Positions 23,425-31,076 of a DNA stretch of 35,034 bases are shown piece after piece. This DNA comes from a candidate division WOR-3 bacterium (GTDB lineage Bacteria; Hydrothermota; Tepidihabitantia; Tepidihabitantales; Tepidihabitantaceae), in NCBI GenBank assembly GCA_039801365.1, contig JBDRUN010000016.1, positions 1 to 35,034 on the forward strand. Direction: 5' to 3'. Numbering within the stretch: the stretch's first letter is position 1; every line of letters starts with the position of its first letter. Both the position numbers and the translations under genes were made by a program. Under the pieces are notes generated by a model. It did no database searches and had not been told where the DNA came from. It worked only from the letters and a program-made list of their open reading frames with translations.

Positions 23425-24279
23425 ATGAAGCTGTCGATCGTCATCGTTACCTGGAACAGCGCGAGTGACATCGAGACCTGCATTGATTCCATCAGCTTCA
23501 CTCAGAAGTTCGAGGTCGTTGTTGTTGACAACGCATCCGCTGATTCCACCCGTGAAAAGCTCGCCCAGTACCGCCACCTCAAAGTCATTGCCAATGACCG
23601 CAATCTTGGCTATGCCCGGGCCAACAACCAGGGGATCCACAGCTCAAGCGGCGAATACGTTCTGCTGCTCAATCCCGACACAAAAATCGAACTCGGCGCA
23701 CTTGACGTGCTGACCGACTGGCTCGATACTCACCCGCAGGCCGGTGCGGCTGCTCCCCGACTGCTGAACTTCGATGGCACGACCCAGCTTTCGATCCGCT
23801 CCTTTCCAACTCCGGTCTTGGTACTCTGGGACTTGATCGGCCTTGCCCGGTTGTTCCCCCGCAGCCGTTCTTTCGGCCGGTGGCGTCTGGCGTATTTCGA
23901 CTATGACAAACCTGCCCAGGTCGAGCAGCCAATGGCTTCGTGTCTGATGCTGCGGCGCACAGTCCTGGACCAGCTTGGCGGCCTGGATGAACGCTTTCCC
24001 GTGTTCTGTAACGACGTTGACCTGTCAAAGCGAATGGCCGATTCCGGGTGGCAGACCTGGTACGTTCCTGCCGCGCGAGTATTTCACCGGCGGGGAGCCA
24101 GTACCAGTCAGGTCAGACCGAAGATGATCTGGGAATCACACCGCTCACTGTTTCGCTATCTGGCCAAGCATGACCGGTCCGGCTTTTTCTGGCTCAAGGC
24201 GATTGTGCTGCTGCCCCTGCTGGAGCTGGTTGCGCTCGTACGCGTGCTCTGGTACCGGCTGACAGCACGTAATAAATGA
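23425..24279 (+). CDS. Family 2 glycosyltransferase
   Basis: A 284-aa GT-A enzyme: MKLSIVIVTWNSASDIETCI (1-20), VVVVDNASADSTREKL (31-46), NLGYARANNQGI (60-71) and the metal-binding region LLNPDTK (81-87), then QPMASCLMLRR and ERFPVFCNDVDLSKRM (acceptor/catalytic Asp region). This is the subgroup often annotated as rhamnosyltransferase. A C-terminal hydrophobic stretch (FFWLKAIVLLPLLELVALVRVLW) probably associates with the membrane. It follows the gmd/rmd-like pair and may use their GDP-deoxyhexose. Its 3' end faces the GT4-like gene across a 502-bp gap that holds the second 12-bp array. Confidence 0.88.
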   Translation: MKLSIVIVTWNSASDIETCIDSISFTQKFEVVVVDNASADSTREKLAQYRHLKVIANDRNLGYARANNQGIHSSSGEYVLLLNPDTKIELGALDVLTDWLDTHPQAGAAAPRLLNFDGTTQLSIRSFPTPVLVLWDLIGLARLFPRSRSFGRWRLAYFDYDKPAQVEQPMASCLMLRRTVLDQLGGLDERFPVFCNDVDLSKRMADSGWQTWYVPAARVFHRRGASTSQVRPKMIWESHRSLFRYLAKHDRSGFFWLKAIVLLPLLELVALVRVLWYRLTARNK

Positions 24280-24639
24280 GATGTCTGACCCACTGAGATT
24301 GTGACATTTGGCCATCCCCGGGGTAGCTTGGTACACTCTCTGCCCTGCTGTTTGGTCTAGCGCCTGGCTCTTTGCCTGCCCTGCTTCCTGTCCTGGGCTC
24401 TGGCTCACAGTCTGACCTGCCGCCTGCGTCGCCACCTGACCCGCGGTCTGCCCTGCCGCCAGTCTCGTCGCCTGGCTCGCAGTTTGGCTCACTGCCTGCC
24501 ACACAGCCTGACCATGCGCTTGCGACGCAGTCTGGCCCGCTCCCTGGCCTGCGGTTTGCCCTACCGCTTGTCTCGCAGCCTGGTCTGCTGCCTGCCATGC
24601 CGCCTGACCCAGGGTCTGCCTCCCGGCCTGACCTACCAC
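24145..24639 (-). CDS. Doubtful repeat ORF, A-[G/S/R]-Q-[A/T] tetrapeptides
   Basis: A minus-strand frame (GTG 24639, 164 codons) whose first ~100 residues repeat a four-residue unit with Gln at every fourth position (for example GQTAGQAA-type). In this frame all four third codon positions fall on variable columns of the 12-bp unit (columns 2, 5, 8, 11), with columns 5 and 11 taking all four bases, while second positions are conserved. That is what synonymous drift of a coding repeat would give. Against it: an in-frame stop lies just upstream (24655), the ribosome site is weak, other frames are also open, and the 3' part overlaps the GT2 gene by 135 bases. Could be a decayed gene. Confidence 0.25.
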   Translation of the reverse strand: MVGQAGRQTLGQAAWQAADQAARQAVGQTAGQGAGQTASQAHGQAVWQAVSQTASQATRLAAGQTAGQVATQAAGQTVSQSPGQEAGQAKSQALDQTAGQRVYQATPGMAKCHNLSGSDISFITCCQPVPEHAYERNQLQQGQQHNRLEPEKAGPVMLGQIAKQ

Positions 24640-24781
24640 CTGCCTAGGAGTTGCTTATCAGTTTCGGTCGCACCCTAGCCGGCAACCGGGCTCAAAGTAG
24701 CGCAGCGGCCCCATAGACAACACACACTCCCAAGGCGGCCTTGTTCTGACCCTACTTCACCCTGCATGAGCTGGTACTGGT
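24280..24781. other. 502-bp convergent intergenic region
   Basis: Between the 3' ends of the GT2 gene (+) and the GT4-like gene (-). Most of it is the 12-bp array (24339-24650). The flanks hold a CCCCGGGG palindrome (24317-24324 region) and an imperfect AGCCGG/CCGGGCT stem near 24678. No gene on other grounds. Confidence 0.7.
24339..24650. repeat. Regular 12-bp tandem array 2, 26 units without an indel
   Basis: Twenty-six consecutive 12-base units in perfect register, consensus about YCTGNCYYGCNG on the plus strand (examples: CCTGCCCTGCTT, TCTGGCTCACAG, CCTGACCTGCCG, CCTGGTCTGCTG). G4 is invariant and T3 nearly so; columns 5 and 11 vary freely. No two neighbouring units are identical, so the array is old or under selection for pattern rather than sequence. 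No spacers, so not CRISPR. The sequence differs from array 1, but the period is the same. Confidence 0.9.
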
Positions 24782-25978
24782 CTACGTACCCGACGTGACC
24801 AGTCGCTCCATCAGAGCCGCGAGCTTTCCAGCCTGAACTCGGCGGTCATATCGATCCCGGTTGGCGCTCGTGAACCTGGTTGCCTCGGATCGGAGCTTCA
24901 TGAGAGCCTGGCCGAGTGATTCCTGGCCGGCACACGCCACGCCTGCCTCGCACTGCTCGACGATTGCCGCCGCTTCAGTTGTATCCGGGCCGAAAACAAG
25001 TATCGGCCGACGTGCACCCAGGTACTCATAGAGCTTTATGCCGACCGGCTGTCCAGGCTTGCCGATATAGAGCAGCACGTTTGCTCCTTTCATCAGTCGG
25101 CAAGCCTGGTCGTGCGCCACCGTGCCGAGCAAACGAACTTGCTTTTCCTGCCCAAGCCGTCGCCGTGTCTCGCGGTCAACCCGGCCAGCTAAATAGAGCT
25201 GCGCATCTGGAACATCTCTTATCGCTTGACAGACCGCAAGAAGCTCCTGCTGATTCTGCCATAGGTTTCCGACGTGAACGATACTGAACCCGTCCAGTCT
25301 TGCCGGCTCAACATCGAACTCGTCCGGGTCAAAGCCATTGTCAAGCACCTCGGCCTTGGGCCCGAGCTCACGGGCCGTGCCGTAATTCACCGCCAGAATC
25401 GCATCTGCGTGCCTGACGATGTATCCTCGCACTCGCCGCAGGAGTGTACGCTGCGGCTGAGGCGGCAGGACAAAGCCGGTCGGCCAGGGGTCACGGAAGT
25501 CGGCTACCAGCGGCAAATGGCCGTGCGCCTTCAGCCTGACTCCAACAAGAAGAGCGGTGAAGGGCGGTCCAGTCGCAAATATCGCAGCCGGCCTTTCCCG
25601 GTCAATGATATGCCGGCCGGCAACCGAAGCAAAGGGAAACCACCCAGCCTTGGAATCCGGAAACAGCAAGTAGTTGAGCAGTCTCGGACCACGCCCCAGA
25701 CTCCTGCTCAGCATTGGGTTCAGCCTTGACCTGACCGGCCGAAGCCGGTTGAGTAACCGGGCCGGGTCAAAGCTCTCTGTGCGAAACACCTTTGAGCCCC
25801 GAAGGTCGGAAAGTAGGGCCGGGTCATAGTAGTAGTAGGCCGCCGGCTTGACCGTGAGGATCAGCGGCCGCCACCCGAAATCGGGCAGAAACTTCACAAG
25901 CTTGGTCACCCGCATCACTCCAGACAGACCTAGCGGCGGGGTGTAGTACGAGACAACCAGGACGCGACGCGCTACCAT
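24782..25978 (-). CDS. Family 4-like glycosyltransferase (GT-B fold)
   Basis: A 398-aa GT-B enzyme. The N-terminal acceptor domain starts VLVVSYYTPPLGLSGVMRVTKLVKFLPDFGW (residues 6-36), with the Gly-rich loop of GT4 enzymes, and contains FATGPPFTALLVG and LVADFRDPWPTG. The C-terminal nucleotide-sugar domain shows FSIVHVGNLW, LYLAGRVD, VRLLGTVAHDQACRLMKGANVLL and the E-x7-E-type region IKLYEYLGARRPILVFG. It probably builds cell-surface polysaccharide with the nearby GT2. It lies 144 bp downstream of the helicase gene on the same strand, but function and the gap suggest a separate unit; no clear promoter is visible. Confidence 0.85.
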   Translation of the reverse strand: MVARRVLVVSYYTPPLGLSGVMRVTKLVKFLPDFGWRPLILTVKPAAYYYYDPALLSDLRGSKVFRTESFDPARLLNRLRPVRSRLNPMLSRSLGRGPRLLNYLLFPDSKAGWFPFASVAGRHIIDRERPAAIFATGPPFTALLVGVRLKAHGHLPLVADFRDPWPTGFVLPPQPQRTLLRRVRGYIVRHADAILAVNYGTARELGPKAEVLDNGFDPDEFDVEPARLDGFSIVHVGNLWQNQQELLAVCQAIRDVPDAQLYLAGRVDRETRRRLGQEKQVRLLGTVAHDQACRLMKGANVLLYIGKPGQPVGIKLYEYLGARRPILVFGPDTTEAAAIVEQCEAGVACAGQESLGQALMKLRSEATRFTSANRDRYDRRVQAGKLAALMERLVTSGT

Positions 25979-26122
25979 ACCTTTTAGACCCGTAATTTAG
26001 GCTCAGGCACTCGGTCGGCGGCCACCTGTTGATCAGTCCTGAATCTCATCCGGTTCGATTGTAGCACCAGCATGCATCATATCAAGACAGGCACTAACCT
26101 TGCTTGCGTCGTCGATCTAAAG

Positions 26123-28288
26123 TCAGTCATCTGCTGGCGCCTCATCACCGGTCTCAAGCTGTGCCTTCATCTGTCTGCGGACCTCGTCTGCCGCAAGCTC
26201 GACCGGTTTCACCGACCCGAGGAAATCAATAAGTCCGGCCACGTCAAGCGCCAGGAGGTGGTCCTCCACCTGTAGTTCAGCCGGCAGCAGCCTGAAGAAC
26301 GCACCTGACCCAAGGTTATCCTGAAGTCGAGTGATGTTCTTGCGCACGACCTGTCTGATTGAGGACATCTCCGGGATCGGAAAGCGCGAGAGACCGGTTT
26401 TTGTGGCCGGGAAGGAAAACAGCTTCCCGTCCAGATCTGCAACCTGTCTTCCCTCTAGCACAAATGCCTCGCTCAGGAGGAATCCGTGCAACGGGCCAAG
26501 CAGGTGCACCAAGAAACGTTGCCGGCCTTCGTCAAACCATGGGAACTCGTCTGCCGCCAAGTCGGGGAAGAGCCGGCTCTTCAGGACTTGCGCCAGCCGG
26601 TACCCGTATCCGGCCGTACCGGTACCTTCGAACACCTTGGTCGTCGCGCCGACATCCTGAAATGGCCGGACCATGACCCGGCTCTCCTTTTCTCGGAACT
26701 CAACGACCTCCCACGCCCGACCACCAAGCATAAACGTCCGGAAAACGTAGAACACCGTACCAAGATGCCGGTTGGTCTCAGCATCGCACACCTCGTATTT
26801 GCCGAAAGACTTGTCCTGAATGTTGGAGTGAATCTTGCCGTATTCAACCTGCCGCTCGAGCTTCGGCCCCAGGTAGTAGATACCCGACCGCTGCTCCACG
26901 ACCACGCCCTGCTCGCACAAGTGATGAAACGTCTGCTCGACTGCGCCGCCGGTGCCGAAAACCGAGCTCAGCACTCGACGTAGCGCCGGTAGTGTTGTGC
27001 CGACTCGACGCCGCTGCAAAAGATATGATGCGACCTGCTGCGGAATAACCGAGAGCGCAGGCGTATAGCGTTTCTCGCACAGCCTTCCTAGCCGGCAGCA
27101 CTCAAGGAAGGTCTGAAACAGAAAACGCTCCCAGGCATCGGCGTAGGTGCCCAACATGAAAAGCGTGCCTTTGCGCCGATTGCCCCTTCCCACCCGTTGC
27201 AGAAGCGACGACACGTTGAAGGGCGGCCGGACAAGAACTACAGCATCAATATCGCCGATGTCAATCCCGAGCTCCAAGGTAGAGGTACAGCACAGAATAC
27301 CTATCCTCTCCTGATTCATGCGCGCCTCGACCTCTTCCCTAACTTTACGGGTCAGACTCGCGTGGTGAACCCAGACCCGATTGGCAAACGGCGGGATGGC
27401 CAAAAGTCCGGCCGAAGATTCGGCCCAGGACCGCGAGTTGAAAAAGCATAGTACCTTGCGCAGACCACGGGACCGTAGCTCAGCCACGGTTCGCTCGTGC
27501 CAGCCCTCGCGCATCGGCAAAAGTACGTTCTCGATTTCCCGGCAGGCGTCAACCTGAACCACAACCGGGTCCGGGAAATAGCGCTGGCCGATGTTGGTAT
27601 CGTCGATCGTCGCCGAAAGAGCACAGCACTGAAGACCGGGCATTGGTTCCCTAGAATCCGATATTACCTCGGAATCTTTGGCCAATGCCGAACCCGGCAG
27701 CGATTTGGAGGTCGAGGAGAAAACCCCTGACTCCCAACGCCAGGCGCGAGAGTTTATTAGCCTCAACCGCTCAAGCAGCACGCGAAGCTGGTCTCCGCGT
27801 GGCGTGTTATCCAGAAGATGCAGCTCGTCCAAAATAACCGCGGCCAGGCCGGCGAAGACGGACGTATGTCGGCACAGAAGGGAATCAAGTGACTCAGGTG
27901 TTGTCAACAGCATGAACGGAAGCCGCGACTCGGAAATCTCCGGATGGTCTCCAGTCTTGCGTGCCAGGTCCAGGCCGAGATACTCCATCGGTTCACAGAG
28001 TCGACGGTGCAGGTCATTGACCAGCGCCCTGGTTGGTGAGACGTACAACACCGAGACTGAACTGACGCAAGAGCGGTAGCATCCGGCAACCTGCAGCAGG
28101 CGCTCGATGACTGGCGCGGTTACTGCCTCAGTCTTACCCGAAGCTGAAGGTGATATCACTACGACGTTCCGGCCCCGGATGATGAGCGGAATCGAACGTA
28201 CCTGGACCTCGGTCAGCCGGCCGAACCGGCCAAAGAACGGAAACCAGGTCCTCTTTAGAAGGCGCCGGACTTCGGTCTCAGTCGTCAA
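26123..28288 (-). CDS. Superfamily II DEAD/DEAH helicase, Lhr/BrxHI-like
   Basis: A 721-aa ATP-dependent nucleic-acid helicase. Motifs: SPSASGKTE Walker A (47-54), SPTRALVNDL (84-93), LLTTPESLDSLL (128-138), DELH (154-157), LSATIDD (224-230), CFFNSRSWAE, HHASLTRKVREEVE, TSTLELGIDIGDID and QRVGRGNRRKG (364-374). The order and text match Lhr-like helicases, including the BrxHI proteins of some BREX loci; the C-terminal ~250 residues are not a family I recognise. The TTG at 28288 overlaps the end of the preceding ATPase gene by 11 bases (TTGACGACTGA); an ATG 90 bases further up lies deep in that gene and is less likely. Residues 183-219 (SSTSKSLPGSALAKDSEV) form a repeat-like insertion between motifs II and III. 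Last gene of the four-gene operon. Confidence 0.88.
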   Translation of the reverse strand: MTTETEVRRLLKRTWFPFFGRFGRLTEVQVRSIPLIIRGRNVVVISPSASGKTEAVTAPVIERLLQVAGCYRSCVSSVSVLYVSPTRALVNDLHRRLCEPMEYLGLDLARKTGDHPEISESRLPFMLLTTPESLDSLLCRHTSVFAGLAAVILDELHLLDNTPRGDQLRVLLERLRLINSRAWRWESGVFSSTSKSLPGSALAKDSEVISDSREPMPGLQCCALSATIDDTNIGQRYFPDPVVVQVDACREIENVLLPMREGWHERTVAELRSRGLRKVLCFFNSRSWAESSAGLLAIPPFANRVWVHHASLTRKVREEVEARMNQERIGILCCTSTLELGIDIGDIDAVVLVRPPFNVSSLLQRVGRGNRRKGTLFMLGTYADAWERFLFQTFLECCRLGRLCEKRYTPALSVIPQQVASYLLQRRRVGTTLPALRRVLSSVFGTGGAVEQTFHHLCEQGVVVEQRSGIYYLGPKLERQVEYGKIHSNIQDKSFGKYEVCDAETNRHLGTVFYVFRTFMLGGRAWEVVEFREKESRVMVRPFQDVGATTKVFEGTGTAGYGYRLAQVLKSRLFPDLAADEFPWFDEGRQRFLVHLLGPLHGFLLSEAFVLEGRQVADLDGKLFSFPATKTGLSRFPIPEMSSIRQVVRKNITRLQDNLGSGAFFRLLPAELQVEDHLLALDVAGLIDFLGSVKPVELAADEVRRQMKAQLETGDEAPADD

Positions 28289-29705
28289 CCATTCCCCGTC
28301 TGGCCAGCCCCCCTGCCCGGGTCCGCGCCACATCCAACCCCTCGACACAGAACTTAATGAACGACCTGACACCCTCATTTCCGGACTGCACTGCGGCAGA
28401 GAACAGCCGCTTCTGCTCGAACTCGGAAATATCGAAGCCGGGATAGGCCCGCTGGTAAGTCATCATCAGCGTGGCGAACAGGTCCACAAGCGCCCGATCG
28501 GCAAGCGGTGCGAGCTCAAGCTTCTGCTTCACACGATTCGCAATCCTGATGTAACCGTAGTCGTACGGGTTCGGCGTCGTGGCAAAAACCAGTAGCATCG
28601 AGGGGTCACGGTAAATGTAGGGTACTGGTCGCACCTGATTGTGAATCATCCGCTGGCTAATGTGCCTGACCTCAGGGTCGTTCTGGGCGGTCCGGACAAG
28701 GCCCTCCAGAAAGTTGATACTCTTGGTTAGATAGATGACGTCCCACAAGTGAGTTACGGTCTCGGCCTCGTCAATCAGGAGAACCAGGCCCTTGAGACCG
28801 AGCTGCCGTGCAATCCAGCCGATTCCGGACAGGATGTTGCAGTAGAAGTCGGCCGCGGTGGAAAAATCATAGAGTGCGGGAATCCGCTGCCCGCCCCTGA
28901 CCCGGTGCCGGCTCTGCCGCTCGGTCGCGTACTCCTTGGTGCTTTCACCCTCAATCCACTGCCAGAACACCTCGTTCTCGGTTCGCCCCGGGTCAAGCCG
29001 GCTGAGCTTACGTAGTACTGGTCCGAGGAACACGTGGTCGGAAAGGTCCAGCTCCCCGGCCTGACGCAGCAGGTCGCGAAAACCGTACTCCCGGCCACCC
29101 TGGATGTAGCGCAGATTGTGGACGATTTCCCGGTACACCCGCTTGGGCCGATGCGGGCTCACCTCATGTGGGTCAAACTGACATAGACTGGTGACCATGC
29201 CCGCCTTAAGCGCACGGTGGTGAATATACTCAAGCAGATGGGTCTTGCCGGTGCCGTAGTCGCCCTCCACGAGGTACGCCTCTCCTTGCCCTCGGCCAAG
29301 CTGCAGGAGCGCAGCATCAATCACCCCCATCTCTCGGTCTCGACCAAAGGTAAAAGCTTCAACGTCCTGGTGCGGCACGATGCCGAGTCGAAACGCTTCG
29401 ATCATCCGGCATGCCTGGATTCGGTCAATTGAACGGAATCGGCTGGTGCCAAACTTGAGCAGGTCATCGTCAAACTTCGCCACGAGCCTGACCCTTCTTG
29501 TCGGCAGCCACAGCTTGAGCCCGCTCGTGAACTTCACCAGCAGTTCAGTACCGCGCCAGCGTGCGTCAAGCACTTCGCCCTCGCCGAACACCGGGTGCGA
29601 AACAAGCCGTGCCGAGCGGCCAGAAAGAGCGGGCTCCGGACTTTCGACTGCTGATCCCACCCCCGGTTCTCTTGTCTCTGGCCTCTCTCCCCTAGTACTC
29701 TTCAC
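28278..29705 (-). CDS. BREX-like DUF2791 P-loop ATPase with N-terminal Tudor-like domain (ATPase A)
   Basis: A 475-aa ATPase from GTG 29705, which overlaps the TAG of the upstream ATPase gene; a longer frame exists but lies inside that gene. Residues 1-30 are low complexity (STRGERPETREPG). Residues 33-75 (RLVSHPVFGEGEVLDARW, ELLVKFTSGLKLWL) match the small beta-barrel seen at the C-terminus of UvrD/PcrA helicases. The ATPase core follows: GRDREM, Walker A GDYGTGKTHLL (148-158), Walker B LVLLIDEAET (307-316), then VFATTPNPYDYGY and a helical C-terminus. The pattern fits the 'BREX system P-loop' family (DUF2791; BrxD-like). A role in loading or controlling the helicase on DNA is inferred from the fusion and operon. 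Its stop overlaps the helicase start. Confidence 0.8.
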   Translation of the reverse strand: MKSTRGERPETREPGVGSAVESPEPALSGRSARLVSHPVFGEGEVLDARWRGTELLVKFTSGLKLWLPTRRVRLVAKFDDDLLKFGTSRFRSIDRIQACRMIEAFRLGIVPHQDVEAFTFGRDREMGVIDAALLQLGRGQGEAYLVEGDYGTGKTHLLEYIHHRALKAGMVTSLCQFDPHEVSPHRPKRVYREIVHNLRYIQGGREYGFRDLLRQAGELDLSDHVFLGPVLRKLSRLDPGRTENEVFWQWIEGESTKEYATERQSRHRVRGGQRIPALYDFSTAADFYCNILSGIGWIARQLGLKGLVLLIDEAETVTHLWDVIYLTKSINFLEGLVRTAQNDPEVRHISQRMIHNQVRPVPYIYRDPSMLLVFATTPNPYDYGYIRIANRVKQKLELAPLADRALVDLFATLMMTYQRAYPGFDISEFEQKRLFSAAVQSGNEGVRSFIKFCVEGLDVARTRAGGLARRGMVDD

Positions 29706-30960
29706 CCTCAACCTTCTCCCGGTCAGCCTGGCCCAGCCGCTGGCTGGTAACGCGCAGCAGCCTGTCGGCTTCCTTGCCATCGATCACCGTTCCGGGCTCG
29801 GCCCGCAACCGGTGAAATGCCTCGATTGCCGCTACCACAAAAAGCCGTCGGTAACTGATATCGAACATGAACGCCGAAACCGCCCGCTTCGCCAGTATCG
29901 AAATCGCCCGACTTTTCTCCTCTGGCAGCCTCCCGCCGTACGCCGCCTCGAACAGCTCGGCCAGTTTTGTCCCGAGCCCAACCAGGAACTCAACCGGTTC
30001 GATACCTAACTCCTCGAGATTGATTCGGACTCCGACTGGATTGGTCTGGGAGAACACGCTGCGCAACCGCTGCTTCAGCGCCTCGTAGACTCCGCCCGAA
30101 CCATCGAGCAGCAGGTTCTCGTCCGGAATCGCATAGAAGAACATTGCTCCGGGCAGACGTGAGTTGCCGCACTCGTCCACGAGCTGCCGCAAGTTGTCAA
30201 GGGCACGGCGCTTGTCGCGCGATGATGATATCGACATTCCCCGTTCTGCCTCATCGAACAGAAACACAAGCCCGGCGTACCCGATGGCGTGGACCCACTG
30301 AATCAGCGAACGCAGCATCCGGAACGCGGTTGCCTTGTCAACCCGCTCGGAAATGCGGTACTGAGCCCTCACTTCCCGGGCAATGTCCTCGCCCTTGAGC
30401 CACTGCACAAGCTGGCTGAATCCCTCTCCGTCCTCAGCCAGCAGCGCCGAAAACGCGCCCTTGACTGCGTTCGAGAAACTCGTGCTTTCGGTCACGGGCA
30501 GCTCATCAAGCTGTCGGAGCAGAACTTCCTTACGGTCCGCAGCCTTCCGACTCTGCACCACCCATCTGCGCACCACTGATTCGATACCCTTCTCCCAAAC
30601 TGGCGCCGGCCGGTCAACCGGCTGCGGCGCAGCCAGATTGGCGACAATCGCACGATAGACAAGCTCAAGTCGGTCAAAAGGACACTCGCTCGGATTCAGA
30701 CTCACGTATGCAACGCAGTAGTTATGTCTGAAAGCAAGGTTGCGTACCGAATACAGGAAGTGTGTCTTGCCGCCGCCATAGTTGCCGGTAATGAGCTTGA
30801 AGCTCGACAGGTTGTAGGGCAAGATACCTTTCAGATACTCCTCTTCCACAACGGCAAGATAGGGCTCCAGCCCGATGGTGAAAGTCTCGATGCCGAACTC
30901 CGGCGGCGTGCCGGTCGCGCCGAGCTTGCTGATTATCGCCTTGGCCAGTTGTTGATCCAT
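29692..30960 (-). CDS. BREX-like DUF2791 P-loop ATPase (ATPase B)
   Basis: A 422-aa ATPase with Walker A GNYGGGKTHFLY (59-70), Walker B LVFLFDEAERG (231-241) and the region FYAIPDENLLLDGSGGVYEALKQR that fits DUF2791/BrxD-like proteins. The N-terminus (SKLGATGTPPEFGIETFTIGLEPYL) is also family-like: this segment contacts the N-terminus of partner ATPases in AAA-type assemblies. It is similar in plan to the adjacent ATPase A but lacks the Tudor-like domain. Neighbours: the 294-aa protein upstream (116-bp gap), ATPase A downstream (14-base overlap). Two distinct ATPases in one operon suggest a hetero-oligomer. ATG 30960 is the only good start; its ribosome site (AGGGTG) is weak. Confidence 0.85.
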   Translation of the reverse strand: MDQQLAKAIISKLGATGTPPEFGIETFTIGLEPYLAVVEEEYLKGILPYNLSSFKLITGNYGGGKTHFLYSVRNLAFRHNYCVAYVSLNPSECPFDRLELVYRAIVANLAAPQPVDRPAPVWEKGIESVVRRWVVQSRKAADRKEVLLRQLDELPVTESTSFSNAVKGAFSALLAEDGEGFSQLVQWLKGEDIAREVRAQYRISERVDKATAFRMLRSLIQWVHAIGYAGLVFLFDEAERGMSISSSRDKRRALDNLRQLVDECGNSRLPGAMFFYAIPDENLLLDGSGGVYEALKQRLRSVFSQTNPVGVRINLEELGIEPVEFLVGLGTKLAELFEAAYGGRLPEEKSRAISILAKRAVSAFMFDISYRRLFVVAAIEAFHRLRAEPGTVIDGKEADRLLRVTSQRLGQADREKVEGEEY

Positions 30961-31076
30961 CGGCTACACCCTAAGCTCTGCGCTACGCACCACCGGACAT
31001 TCAGCTCTCGCAGACAGCATATGGAGACTTGCACCATGAACCTTTGCAATTGACTGGATTTCGGCCATTTGACTCC

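Noticed and set aside
24339-24650. CRISPR-like repeat
   Set aside because: Units are contiguous 12-mers with no unique spacers and no cas genes nearby.
28278-29780. Upstream ATG start for ATPase A (29780)
   Set aside because: It lies 88 bases inside the coding region of ATPase B; the GTG at 29705 with the overlapping stop is the usual coupled start.
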